From Polytrichum commune (Eukaryota; Streptophyta; Polytrichopsida; Polytrichales; Polytrichaceae): a DNA stretch of 60,000 nucleotides. The DNA is taken from positions 2,172,501-2,232,500 of the forward strand of contig OX485805.1 in assembly GCA_950295325.1 (NCBI GenBank), written 5' to 3'. A program made the position numbers and the translations under genes. Position 1 is the stretch's first letter; every line of letters starts with the position of its first letter. This document shows positions 24,801 through 34,144 of the stretch, in pieces. The notes beneath the pieces were generated by a model. That model was given only the letters and a program-made list of their open reading frames with translations, searched no databases and was not told the DNA's origin.

Positions 24801-27800
24801 GCCATTTGTTGTACACTACATCTCAGATTGAATTCATTTTATTGTTTGCATAGATCTACACGGAGAAACTGTAGTTCCAATGGTGACATGGAGGGTGAAA
24901 TATTGCAACTTCTCTGAAAGTGTTAAGACTATGTAATATGTATTCTTCACTTGGAATAGATAGATGATCCTGTGAGGGAACCTCAAAGATCTTGAGAGCT
25001 GGCACGAGTACATCTCCTTCGTGTCTTGTGCTCAGATAAACATCATATTACCACAAACGAACTCGCAAATTTGTATCACAGACGGCTTCATTTCCCATCT
25101 GATGTCATCATCCCCATATACATGAAGGAAATCAAATTGCTTATAAACGGATGTTTCTTCAGAGGAGTCGCTCTTGTTGATTCTGTGACGATATTGTACT
25201 CACAAAAATGACTCACGTCGTAGGAACAGGAAGCAAAATGAAATTCTTTAACCAAGAAACATCTGTCTTTTCAAAAATATAAGCAAGCCATAAATTATAC
25301 TGGAGAAACTAACCTTGTCGATTTCAACCCTTAATGCAAATTCACGTGACAGTGCACCCTGAAGCTTTTCTTTTAATGAAATGGTCTCAACGCCATTATA
25401 ACCCCAATTTTGATGTCCTCCCTGAAGATGCATATTTGCAAGCTGTGACGAAAGAGCAGCATTCTCCTCAGCCATAGAGCGAATTTTCTCCTTCGCTACC
25501 AATTTAACCTCTTTGAGATTGTTGACAGCTTTCTCGTTCTCATGCTACAGAACAACACAAACTTATTTGAAATAGGTAGACACGAATCCAGACCTTTATT
25601 TATGCTCAGCAATATAGATCAACAAGTTCCTGATTCATCCAGGTCCCCTATAGATCTATTACATTCAGATCCTGATGTTGAATTTCAAGTACCTGATAAC
25701 CACGAATAAGTGCCTCTTGTTCCAGAATCTCCTGATGCAATTTCTGAACTTCCTCTGCTGTCAGATGCAGCTTTTCTCCCAAATTAGCTTTTATCTTGTT
25801 GCAGGGCTTTTGTTTTTCTTCCAGCTCCTGTTATTGATCATCTCCAAGGTCATGATCCTTCAGCAATTAACTCTTGATAACAACCACAAACTGAGATAAC
25901 AATTTGCCAAAGGAAGGGTGGTGTTTGAGCTCATGGTTTGCCATTCCAGGCTAAGCCTAAATTGAACTTAGTCCCTAGAACTGCCAGAAATAAACTTTCT
26001 GAGAAAGCAGATACCAGATGTCCAGCTAGATGTTAGTCTTAGTCCACCTTTGTCTGTGCAGAATATCCAGCAGAGTCCATTATCCTTTCGCCGCAGAGGT
26101 AGAGCAAGGACATTCTAGGTTCCAGAAAGGCTTGCAGTAAAGTGTTTTTCTGGAAATGTTTTTTGAGATGAAATTGTATTGTATTTTACCATGTAAGGGC
26201 CTGTTCACACTATGCCCAAGTCGAGAGGAGAAGCGTCACTTTCCTGGACCAAACTATGTCGAGAGGAGAAGCCTTTGGGCTGAAAAAGTATATTAAAATA
26301 ATCCACTTGCTAAAAAAGTTCGGCCTCTCGACGGAAGTTTGGGTCGACCCAAACTTTGCTTGAGAGGCCGAACTCTTGGCGCCATAACTTCCTAAAAGTG
26401 CTGCCACCTAAGCTCTTTTGGAGGCGACGTCCTTTGGACTTCGGCCTCTAGTGTGAAGGCCGAGAGGACGGACTTTGGACATTTATGCATTTTCATTGGT
26501 CCAAACGCTTCTCCTCTCGAAGTTTGGCCATAGTGTGAACCGGCCCTAAGTCTCAGAGCCCAATCCTGTATAATAAGAATTGCTCCATGACATTGCTCTC
26601 TATCCTTCTTCCGACATGGTGTTTATTCAAGCAAACGCGAGAACCTAGACTGTAAACCTTAAATTCAAAACCTTAAACCCAATTTATGTGTGATCACAAA
26701 ACTAGCAGTACAGAATGGATAACTTCTCAAAATGTTGACAATCATGGCAGAGACCAAGTTATACGGAGTGAACCTGGAGACGCGTTGATAATATATCCTT
26801 CTCCTGCTGGAGCTCTCGAACCTTCAAATTCCAGTGTTCATATGTTTTCTGAGCAAGTTTTTCAGCATCCCGGCGCTGTTCTGTCAAGCACTGTGCTACT
26901 AATTGTCGTTGCCGTTTTTCTTCAGCAAGTTGGTGTCTTAGCTCCTCCACCTGTGTCAAAGTGTCGTATTTTGCAATCACCAATTTGTACTACACCTACT
27001 CTAGCCTCAAACAGAGGAATTGTGACCTCTAGTCAGACCTGGGGGGTATGGATGTAGGGTTTACGGTTACGGTTTACGGTTTATTGTGAGATCTGTAGAT
27101 ATGAAGCAGTACACTAAGGTGGATTAATAATGCATGCGGCATGTTATTTTTGTTTCCAAGAGCACCTTCTTTTGCAGTTCGGGAACCTTGAATATTGCTG
27201 GATGGGCTGCTAGTGACAAAACTGGAAGCACTTCATCATCCTCACCCGGCTCAATACATACAGCTGCAGTCACCTGCCATGGCCAGATGAGGCTTCTATC
27301 CGAATCTGAAGAAATCTCAACTTTAAGTTGATGAATTTCAAAATCAAATGCAATACGTAAATACAAGAGTCTCAAACATCCTCATGTAAGCACTGCAGAT
27401 GCGAAAACTGTTAGTGAGAGAATTTACTTTCTTCATTAGCTCCAGAAATGTTTTGTTGCTCGGACTAGACTGCTGTATCGGTTCATCCACCTCTGCACTG
27501 TTCCTATGGTTCGGCAATTGGGCAAATTCTTCCACTTTCAAATCTGGAGTCTGGAGCGGAGCCCCTATCTCTGCTAAATTTTCAATCCACACAACAATAA
27601 GGCAGGGGAAGTGGTGATCCGAAGGGTTTCTTTACCCATGCTTCACTACACTAAACATCTGATTTAATGTGGCCCACACTCTTCATCATCGACCCACGTC
27701 GATTGTCTTGCAATCACTGGGTGACCAGTAGAGAGGGTGTCATATGACACTTGGTGCTACATGAAAATTCATGAAGACCATTCTAATTAACATGTCACAC

Positions 27801-30268
27801 CAATTTTGATGCTTTACATTGCTAAAATTATCCAGATGGAGTTGAGGTTTTAGGTTAAGAGTTTAGGTCTGGTCTGTATTTTGGTCCTAACTTACTTCAT
27901 GTCAGGAGAATTGCGTACTACATGAAAGCTTTTGCAAATTAATTTTGATGGAAATGGAAAGATGTCAGGAGATGTTTAACTGCCTTCAGTAGCATGTGGA
28001 AGTCTTTCGATCGGATCTGATATGGTGCTTGTCATCAAATTACCCACTCCAATTTTGGCAGGCCCATGAGGATGATCATGTTCTTCATCTACGTGAACAT
28101 GTGCTAGTAATTTCGAGGGGCTGCTGTTTCCTATCTGCCTTTTGTAACCGATTCCATCACTTCCATCAATTCCTTCTGAATTGAACAAGTTTGGTAATTT
28201 GATGTCTGGACATTCTGTAAGGCAAAGCCGTCTTTCATCAAGATTCTCAGCTTGCTCTATTCGTGGCGATCCAAGTTGAACTTCTGACAATTCCAGATCA
28301 ATCTCACATCCAATTTGACGCGGACTAATTGGCTGTTCTTCAAGAGTACCACACTCATGTGGAACTACTGTTGTGATGAGTGTGTCCATCTCCGTTGGAA
28401 TTTGTAGATTCGGATGTGCTATTTCCTCATGGTGCGGACCAGCGTCCTCTTTCACCAACAAACTCTCACCCAAATTACACTTAAGAGTTGAAGCGAACTC
28501 CACTTCTAAATGAGCCTGAGGCTCAATCATATCTGTACTTTCTTCTTTCTGTAAACAAGTTTCCGGTCTACAGAGTTCTTCCGGTTCCGTTTGGGCTTTG
28601 TCCTTTGCTTCAAATCTCTCTTCTAAAGCCTTTGAATGTGGAAAGTCACCAGCATCCATGAACTTCCCAGAAAAAATTGTCGGAAACGGGGACCTTGACG
28701 AGAATTGAACTTGCCATCCCTCTTCTGGAATTTGAACCGGTTGGTTGCAATAATCTCCAGCTGCAGGAGGACCCTGTGACCGGTGTTTCAATGGAGAGGT
28801 TTTACGCACTCTTAAGATGTGTGGCGACAATCCAGCAGACATGGAATTATTATTCCCAGGTGAGTTTATTTGAGAAGTTTTTGTTAGGGTTTCCGATTGG
28901 TTACAAGGCTTTCTGCCTGAGCCCTGATAATATCTCTGTTTCATTGGCGATGATGATGCTTCATAGAGGTTCGTACTAGAGGGTTGCTGATCTCTCCCAA
29001 TGTTATTAATTGGTTTCCTCTTCTTCACCTGCAGAATCTTGTAAGGACTCCTTGCAAGAGAATTAGTTGGTTGCAACAGTTCCTTTGTCCGTAAGAATGT
29101 CTTGTGAGATCCTGTAAAAAGCTTTGGGGTGTGTACATGAGGTTTAATTGTCTCCCTTTCTGGTCTCATCAGCAGATATTTCTCCAGAATCATCTGCCTC
29201 GCTCGTTCCGCAGCCTCTTGCTCATCATCACATCTTCCATCGTCAGAAATAATTTGGCTCATGCTGCTTGTAGAGCTCTCATCAATCTCCTCGCTTTTCA
29301 GTTTCTGTGGTTTGCTTGTATTGAGATGTCCCACACTTTGATAAGACGTCCTTCTTACTCGACATGCCTCTTTTGTCTTGGCATAGTATTGCCATGACAT
29401 TCTCATAGAGCCCTGCTCATCGAAAACCTTCCGACATGGTAACTGTGATGAATCCGGGTTATGATTCAACTTCTCTGGCCTATTATTAATATTGCTTTCA
29501 TACCCCATGCTTGCAGCTAAACCTTTATATTGACCACTTGGATCATCGGCATCTCTTGTCTCATGATGATGATGTTTTGTATGAGGTCCCATGTTTATCA
29601 AACTTGCAGATGGAATGCCATTGTTTTGTGCACCCTCCAAGCTGATTCTTACCGCTTCTAACTCCTTCTCCCTTAAAATACAATGTTTCTCGATGTTCAG
29701 CAATCCAAGAGGACTTACACATCCGTCTTCGAAGTCGAGCTGGGGGTAGGCATCGGCAGATTCATCAGCAGTTTGCTCCAACCCGTTAATCCTGAGGGCT
29801 CTACAAACTTGTTGTCAATGGATCATCATGAAATAACTCACATAAATAGAACTTACAATATACATAACCATATATGACTTGATCCAACATACAAAGTTAA
29901 CCAGTGCAAACATACAGACCTTGAATGCTGATACTTACCGTGGAACTTCTTCCTGGCGTTGTAATCTCAGTGGTGGTGGTGATGGAGTAGACCTTTGGGA
30001 AGAAGAGATTTGCCTGTAGATACGTTCAAGAGCGTTCTTAATAAGGGCTGGTTGCAAAAATTCAATTTACTTACAAAACAATAGCAACAACTCACCGTAG
30101 ACGGTTTTTGAAGAAGATCACTCACCAATTGATGGTGTCCAATGGAGACGATCCCTTGCATGCTCGATCCCTTTCATCCTCGATTCCTATAAACGGATTC
30201 AGACCATGTGTTGATCCAGATGATGTTTTCAGTTCTCAGTTTCGAGTCTAGCCCTTACCCAATATCAT
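12786..30268 (-). CDS. Long coiled-coil protein, CEP162-like (candidate centrosome/cilium protein)
   Basis: Minus-strand exons agree in phase: 30268-30259 (uncertain), 30186-30126, 30013-29939, 29800-27981, 27573-27428, 27273-27166, 26950-26774, 25827-25693, 25544-25314, 24755-24540, 24048-23923, 23404-23147, 21610-21449, 21235-21172, 20407-20060, 17998-17905, 16599-16530, 13028-12786. Together they encode about 1447 residues. The first ~650, mostly one 1.8-kb exon, are low-complexity and Ser/Pro/Glu-rich; the rest is heptad-rich coiled coil. Residues about 835-870, EQEALIRGYQHENEKA followed by SMAEENAALSSQLA, resemble animal CEP162 (EQEALI.GYQ.EN), a transition-zone protein of similar length. 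That family call is inference. Most donors are normal, but 27980 (GTTAAA) is weak. Introns are crowded with MITEs, a SINE and other repeats. The first exon here may be replaced by the block at 30963-31873. Confidence 0.75.
14340..14600 (+). pseudogene. Decayed non-LTR reverse-transcriptase tail (copy 1)
   Basis: The stretch matches the better preserved fragment at 44.8-45.1 kb: 'gagataa(g/a)tttccatca', 'gggagcctcaa', 'ttgacatcagtctct' and 'cggaggcta' occur in the same order. It reads roughly as RDKFPSIFGNVGLGSLKSFF. It is a broken relic in an intron of the coiled-coil gene. Confidence 0.45.
15239..15806. mobile_element. Harbinger-like MITE, TAA target site, copy 1
   Basis: Ends GGGTTGCTTCACATTATGGC and CATAGTGTGAAGCGCCCC are imperfect inverted repeats bordered by TAA (15236-15238 and 15807-15809), the 3-bp duplication typical of PIF/Harbinger. 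The 568-bp body holds further internal 'catagtgtgaag' ends, suggesting a nested or rearranged copy. Related to 26197-26546. Confidence 0.7.
16726..16939. mobile_element. MITE, family C
   Basis: The 214-bp element has about 40-bp terminal inverted repeats. The left end runs CACTGTTTTGTCTAATTAGT and the right end is its imperfect complement (CTATTTAGACAAACAATG). It lies between two copies of a ~65-bp sequence (16632-16700 and 16944-17008, 'cttctcaaatacaccaagtt'). The right half of a related copy is at about 41587-41663. Confidence 0.65.
17335..17845. mobile_element. Dispersed inverted-repeat element, family D, copy 1
   Basis: About 500 bp shared over its whole length with 38715-39211 in the ABCG gene: 'cattgaaatctaa', 'catggcatgcaatgg', 'cattcaatttgaatt'-like and 'gggccctcacaatttc' blocks occur in the same order. 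The ends are loosely inverted (GGGCCC...TGACCA). It is probably non-autonomous and related to the Harbinger-like elements here. Edges are approximate. Confidence 0.6.
18206..18541. mobile_element. Fold-back MITE, family A, copy 2
   Basis: Same family as 1862-2135. Ends GAGTTATTC and GGATAACTC with TA on both sides (18204-18205 and 18542-18543), the shared 'ttaattcaaccggagtttt' subterminal block, and a central 'tgagggtcaaactca' hairpin. 336 bp, in an intron of the coiled-coil gene. Confidence 0.8.
19433..19649. mobile_element. CACTAAAT-ended MITE, family B, copy 2
   Basis: 217 bp. Ends CACTACATATCG and ATATTTAGTG are flanked by TA on both sides. The interior shares 'caaattggttgtttggaca' and 'atatagcattgtgtaactc' with 5464-5684. 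Confidence 0.8.
19700..20045 (-). mobile_element. 5S-derived SINE, copy 2 (5' truncated)
   Basis: On the minus strand it begins in the 5S-like region (TACTTGGATGGGTGACC) and then follows the copy at 39992-40408 through the whole tail: 'tgaatg...atattttca', 'ccagcttgtcc', 'ccttcaaaaggagg' and 'tgaaaatgaag', ending in a CCTT/CTTTT-rich stretch. The head upstream of box C is missing or unrecognisable. It starts only about 15 bp past the splice donor of exon 20407-20060. Confidence 0.75.
20512..20532 (+). repeat. 21-bp G homopolymer
   Basis: An uninterrupted run of 21 G on the plus strand (C in the transcript of the surrounding gene), inside an intron. A shorter G tract lies near 8207-8218. It may be a true microsatellite or a length-unstable assembly spot. 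Confidence 0.8.
20625..20703. repeat. Perfect 34-bp inverted repeat with 11-nt loop
   Basis: Arms 20625-20658 and 20670-20703 are exact complements (starting AGAATCTTTGTATACCC). The loop is cgaatggtatt. No end repeats or partner copy were found, so it is either the core of a fold-back element or a very recent inverted duplication. It lies in an intron of the coiled-coil gene. Confidence 0.85.
22505..23660. repeat. Inverted pair of a dispersed repeat (family R) flanking one exon
   Basis: The right copy, 23435-23660, reads 'gatcagctgtttcgaaatc' ... 'gagcaacatgcttggaaag' ... 'ttgataccatttgtgtctg' ... 'atcaccatct'. The left copy is inverted and split: its inner end is at 23035-23105 and its outer end at 22505-22615, separated by about 420 bp made of two ~215-bp tandem units. 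Exon 23404-23147 of the coiled-coil gene sits between the copies. Other copies are at about 43200-43440 and, in part, 36690-36800. Confidence 0.65.
26197..26546. mobile_element. Harbinger-like MITE, TAA target site, copy 2
   Basis: The 350-bp element has inverted ends GGGCCTGTTCACACTATG and CATAGTGTGAACCGGCCC with exact TAA duplications (26194-26196 and 26547-26549). The interior is rich in 'gagaggagaag' and 'ggcctctcga' inverted motifs. It is in an intron of the coiled-coil gene between exons 7 and 8 and has no ORF. Confidence 0.85.
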
Positions 30269-30287
30269 CCTTCAAATTTCTCAAAAA

Positions 30288-30620
30288 CTCATGTTTTGGC
30301 AGGGAGTTTCGCCCCAATTATGACATTTAACACTGTTTAAGGAGTGTGCAAAGTGGTGTCGGAACCCCTAATTTTCATGAAACGAAGGGGAAGCGTTTGA
30401 CTTCGGCTAAAAGACGGCTATACAAAAATGAAATCATCAAACTTCCGATCGAGTATCATTTTAGGTCCCTTAAAAAGTTTGCCGGGATTAATTTTATATA
30501 GCCGGCTTTTGGCCAAAGACAAACGCCTCCCCTTCATTTTCGCCAAATTTAGGGGTTCCGACACCACTTGAACACCTTAAATGCCAAGAGTACGGCAAAA
30601 CTTTCTATTAAAAACATGAG
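30288..30620. mobile_element. Long-arm fold-back element
   Basis: Outer ends CTCATGTTTT and AAAACATGAG are inverted. Inner arms starting at about 30354 (GTGGTGTCGGAACCCCTAA) and ending at about 30570 (TTAGGGGTTCCGACACCAC) are almost perfect complements, with 'gaaggggaagcgttt' continuing the match. It separates the 5' exon block (30963-31873) from the rest of the coiled-coil gene, or sits just upstream of that gene's first exon. Confidence 0.75.
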
Positions 30621-30962
30621 CTTATAAGGATAACTCCAGAGTAGACAAGAAGCAATGTTGATGACTCCATCCACATGAAGTTTACTGCAATACATATCAT
30701 CTACATCAAAGCTTCAAGATCTAAGGATGGTGTTAGAATGGTTTTTGAGTGTCAAAAACACATTGTCAAATTCATCATGTTTGCACATGCATACCAATTC
30801 TCCTGTTAGGAGCTCCTGGCCAGTCGTCATCCTGGTGGGCATCTTCTTTGAAGGTATATGCAAGGAGGTGCAGGCTCCTATATCTCCAATAACCCAATTT
30901 TCACGCCCACCCATCCGAACTAAGAGGATCAGCTTTTTAACATCCGAAAATCCATGCAGTGC

Positions 30963-31873
30963 TTAGATGACTGAGGAAATTCTTCCGTAACCACATGCAG
31001 GACGAATTACAACCTTGTGACGCCTATGTAAGGAAAACATCAAACATCAAGTAGGAATGGAAATTTTTGAGACGAAGTAACTAGAATAAGTATTACCTTT
31101 GTGAGGACCGTCTTCCCTCAAGGTCTGGACTTCCTGACCGCTCTGGTGACCGCAACCCACCACTTTTGGTCTGTAAGGATCCACTTGGCCGAATAAACTG
31201 CAAGCACAAATTACAAGGCAATCTGATTAATAGTCACATGAGTCATATATGTTTAGCCTTGCATGTAGTTTTTAACCTACACATAAAAAGCACCGATTAC
31301 TCAACAGTGTATATTGCGAGTAATGTGATAACTCACCTTTTGTAATTTGTGCTCCACTATGGAAATGTCCATTTCTCCGAGGAATGGCAAATTTGGCAGT
31401 GAGCTACAAATGTAAATTGCTTAACCTGGCATTCGTAGCTTCCCTGAGCAGTTAATTGTCCACCCTTTGTATGTACGATTTCTTTCGAAGATTCCTCCAC
31501 CGGGTAATGGAAGCAACAAGATAGCTCTGGCAATGTCAATGTGTTCGGCGAAACTAACTACTCATAACCAACCATCAGCCAACATTGCAACAACATTTGG
31601 ATGCATAACCATTTCTTGTTCTGTTTGAGGCTTAAATTCCGATGGTCTGCCACTTGAAGACATGAGTATTTTGGTATTCCACATCGATCCTTTCATGATT
31701 GCAGCCACTGTGAGATTTAGGCATTCGCATTCACCTACTCTGGCAATGGCATCATCGCAAAGACAATGGTTCTGGCAATGTCGGTCCAATGTGTTCTTGG
31801 TTTCAAGAAAGCCATTATCCTCCGATGTCAAATATCCAATCAATTTCTGAAAACGTATCTTCGGCGGCCACAT
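30963..31873 (-). CDS. Four exons, probably the 5' end of the coiled-coil gene
   Basis: Exons 31873-31569, 31403-31337, 31197-31097 and 31023-30963 read through in phase, starting MWPPKIRFQKLIGYL and ending GYGRISSVI stop (about 178 residues). The second half is Ser/Arg/Pro-rich (TKSGGLRSPERSGSPDLEGR). The family is not recognised. Either this is a small gene of its own, or exon 4 stops at 30992 on a weak donor (GTTACG) and splices in phase to 30186 of the coiled-coil gene. The latter gives one protein of about 1612 residues. I favour the fusion because residue composition runs on smoothly and the alternative first exon codes only four residues. The ATG at 31873 follows an in-frame stop, but an acceptor inside the exon (near 31854) is possible. 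Confidence 0.5.
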
Positions 31874-34144
31874 TCCCTAAGTTCCCCTTTCTCTGACAAA
31901 CCTTCACGCCAAGAACTTGCGAAGTTCGTAATGCTAAAGGATATTCTATCAGAGCCTCAAAGCGAAATGCTACCCGATGTGAAATCTGACACACCCTACA
32001 ATATGAAAGATTGACACATCCTACAATGTGAAGTCTGCTCACTTGAGCTTGATCCTTCGGACACACTGCAAACTTCCACTACAGATTGCATCTGCCCAAT
32101 AAGCTTCCAATCACTTCGGGTTGTAAATTAAAAAGGCTTCCACTCCACATCCACCCACCGACTCAAGATGATGTGTAGGTAAGCTTAAAGACTTAGTCAT
32201 ATGATAATCAGGTCGAGAATCATATCGACATTGTGGTGCAATGCACCGCGGATGGGGCAAAACAGATTCCCTAGAGAAGAATTGTAGCCACTACAGACGA
32301 TCATACGAAAGCCAAATGTACACTCCCAATCAGCTTCTTGGACTGGCCGGATGTTCTTCAAGGGCGTTAAGTTATAAGGAAGAAAGCACGAACAACGATA
32401 AGGCGGGTGGCAATCCTTGGCGGCGATCTGCATCTGCCTGCCCTTAACTTGAGCTCATTAAGTTATGCTTGTTCCCAGCCGCCTCAAACTGCCTCAAATT
32501 CTTGGACAACGCTTCGAACCCAAGCAAAACCCAAGAATATTTCAAGGATACTTACAGGTGGAGGTGAATAATTTCCTACGTTTAGGTTGAGTTAAGTTCG
32601 ACGGACATGTATCTTTTTGTTTAGAAGTGTACAAAACGGTTCATGTGGTCACTCTTCTTATGTTATGTGGTGACGATGCTATGTTTATTGATAGTTGTGG
32701 CTTGTGATTTCCTCCAGAAGTAAGCTTTTACATAACCTAAGCTACCCATTCTTCACTATATAGGAAACTATATTAGGTACACCATGTCAGTTGCCATGAT
32801 GACCTTAAACCTACTCCTCTCTGTCTTTCCTTACTCCTACGTGTCCCACGACGATACTCTACGTACTTACTGTACCTCTTCCATGTCCTCACTGGAGTTG
32901 AGACTGGAAACTTTCTATCTTATACCCATGCAATTTCGCAGGCATGATGTTGAAAAATCATCGCACTAACAGGCCAGATCAGAGTATTCCATGAATTGTT
33001 GCTATAATCTCATGTCACATACGCGAATCCAAGACAAACCCTAACTCTAGAGATTTCTTGAGATTTCAAGCTAAAAATCATAGCAAACAGCAAAACCTTA
33101 TAATCATTTACGACAAGTTTACCAAAGGTTACTTGACATACCCGCATCAGCGCTTACAATCAGCAGACTTTGGCGGCAAATGAACAGCATGTGATCATGA
33201 CGGCCACCAACCACTGACAAGTTATGTGCCTGTCAGATTGTAGGCTGTACTCGTCTCTATTTCCGTTCTGCACTTAGACTTAAGGCGCCTCACTCATGTC
33301 CTCGTGCAGAAATGGTAGGTAATTAGTCGGCGCCGCTCGTTGAGTCTTCCAACTTATGTATCCCACACTTCGTCACAGTTACTTAAGTCACCATCATCAT
33401 CAACCCATAGCCATAGTCATCCTTGTCAGTCTAGCATCTTGGACCCGCCGGAAATGTCAACAGAAGCTTAAGTAGAGAGAAAAGGAAAGGCTCTTTGAAA
33501 AGTCCTTGAAGACTCCATGTGTCCTTGCATACAGTAGCATTAAGCTTAACCCTACGAGGGTCAGTAGTGTCTCCTGCCTGAATGAATGGTTGGCGACATG
33601 TGGTTCTATGGTAAGGTTTAATGTCTGGATCATTTCAGAGTGCGGCTTGTAGATCATCGTGGCCTCTGGATTTGAGCTGAGAATTTGAGCTTGATTTGAG
33701 GCGGGAGACAGAAATACAGCAGCATGCATCCGTGGCAGGCTAGCCCTGTAGATGGAAATTATACCTCAGGCGCTGCTGTAAATTATGTCGAGATTCCTCA
33801 CCTTCAATGCTGAATGCATGTCTGAGAAGAAAGTTGTGCTTATTGCGGTGACTGTCGAGCTTGGTTCACCAAAGCATCATTCAAAAGGACGAAGAAACAG
33901 TAGGCATTTTGTGGAGACAGACAAATTCTAGAAGACAGTGGTATGAGAGCCCAACCCTAGTGCATTAACTTTGCATTCATCCTGTTTTTGATGGAGTAGG
34001 CGTCTAATTTGATGCTTTCCTGTCGTCGGGAAGAAACTGAACTGTACTTTTACATCAACAAAAGACTTGCAATTTTATGTTTTTTTGAAGCCATTTTGAA
34101 ATTCTGTAGGATGGCTTGAGCTCGAAAAGAGGAGTCTTAAAATC
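31874..34144. promoter_or_regulatory. Divergent intergenic region between coiled-coil and ABCG genes
   Basis: About 2.3 kb between the divergent start codons. It must hold both promoters and 5' UTRs. Minus-strand frames near 32.0-32.5 kb (for example one ending FEAALSKN-like at about 32460) and 33.46-33.73 kb lack supporting motifs. No TATA box or factor site can be assigned with confidence. Confidence 0.4.

Noticed and set aside
27049-27085. Interstitial telomere-like repeat (gggtttacggttacggtttacgg).
   Set aside because: Units are irregular and differ from TTTAGGG. Too short to support.
33457-33729. 90-residue minus-strand frame in the divergent promoter region.
   Set aside because: No homology, and biased toward low-complexity hydrophobic residues at the end. 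Probably chance.
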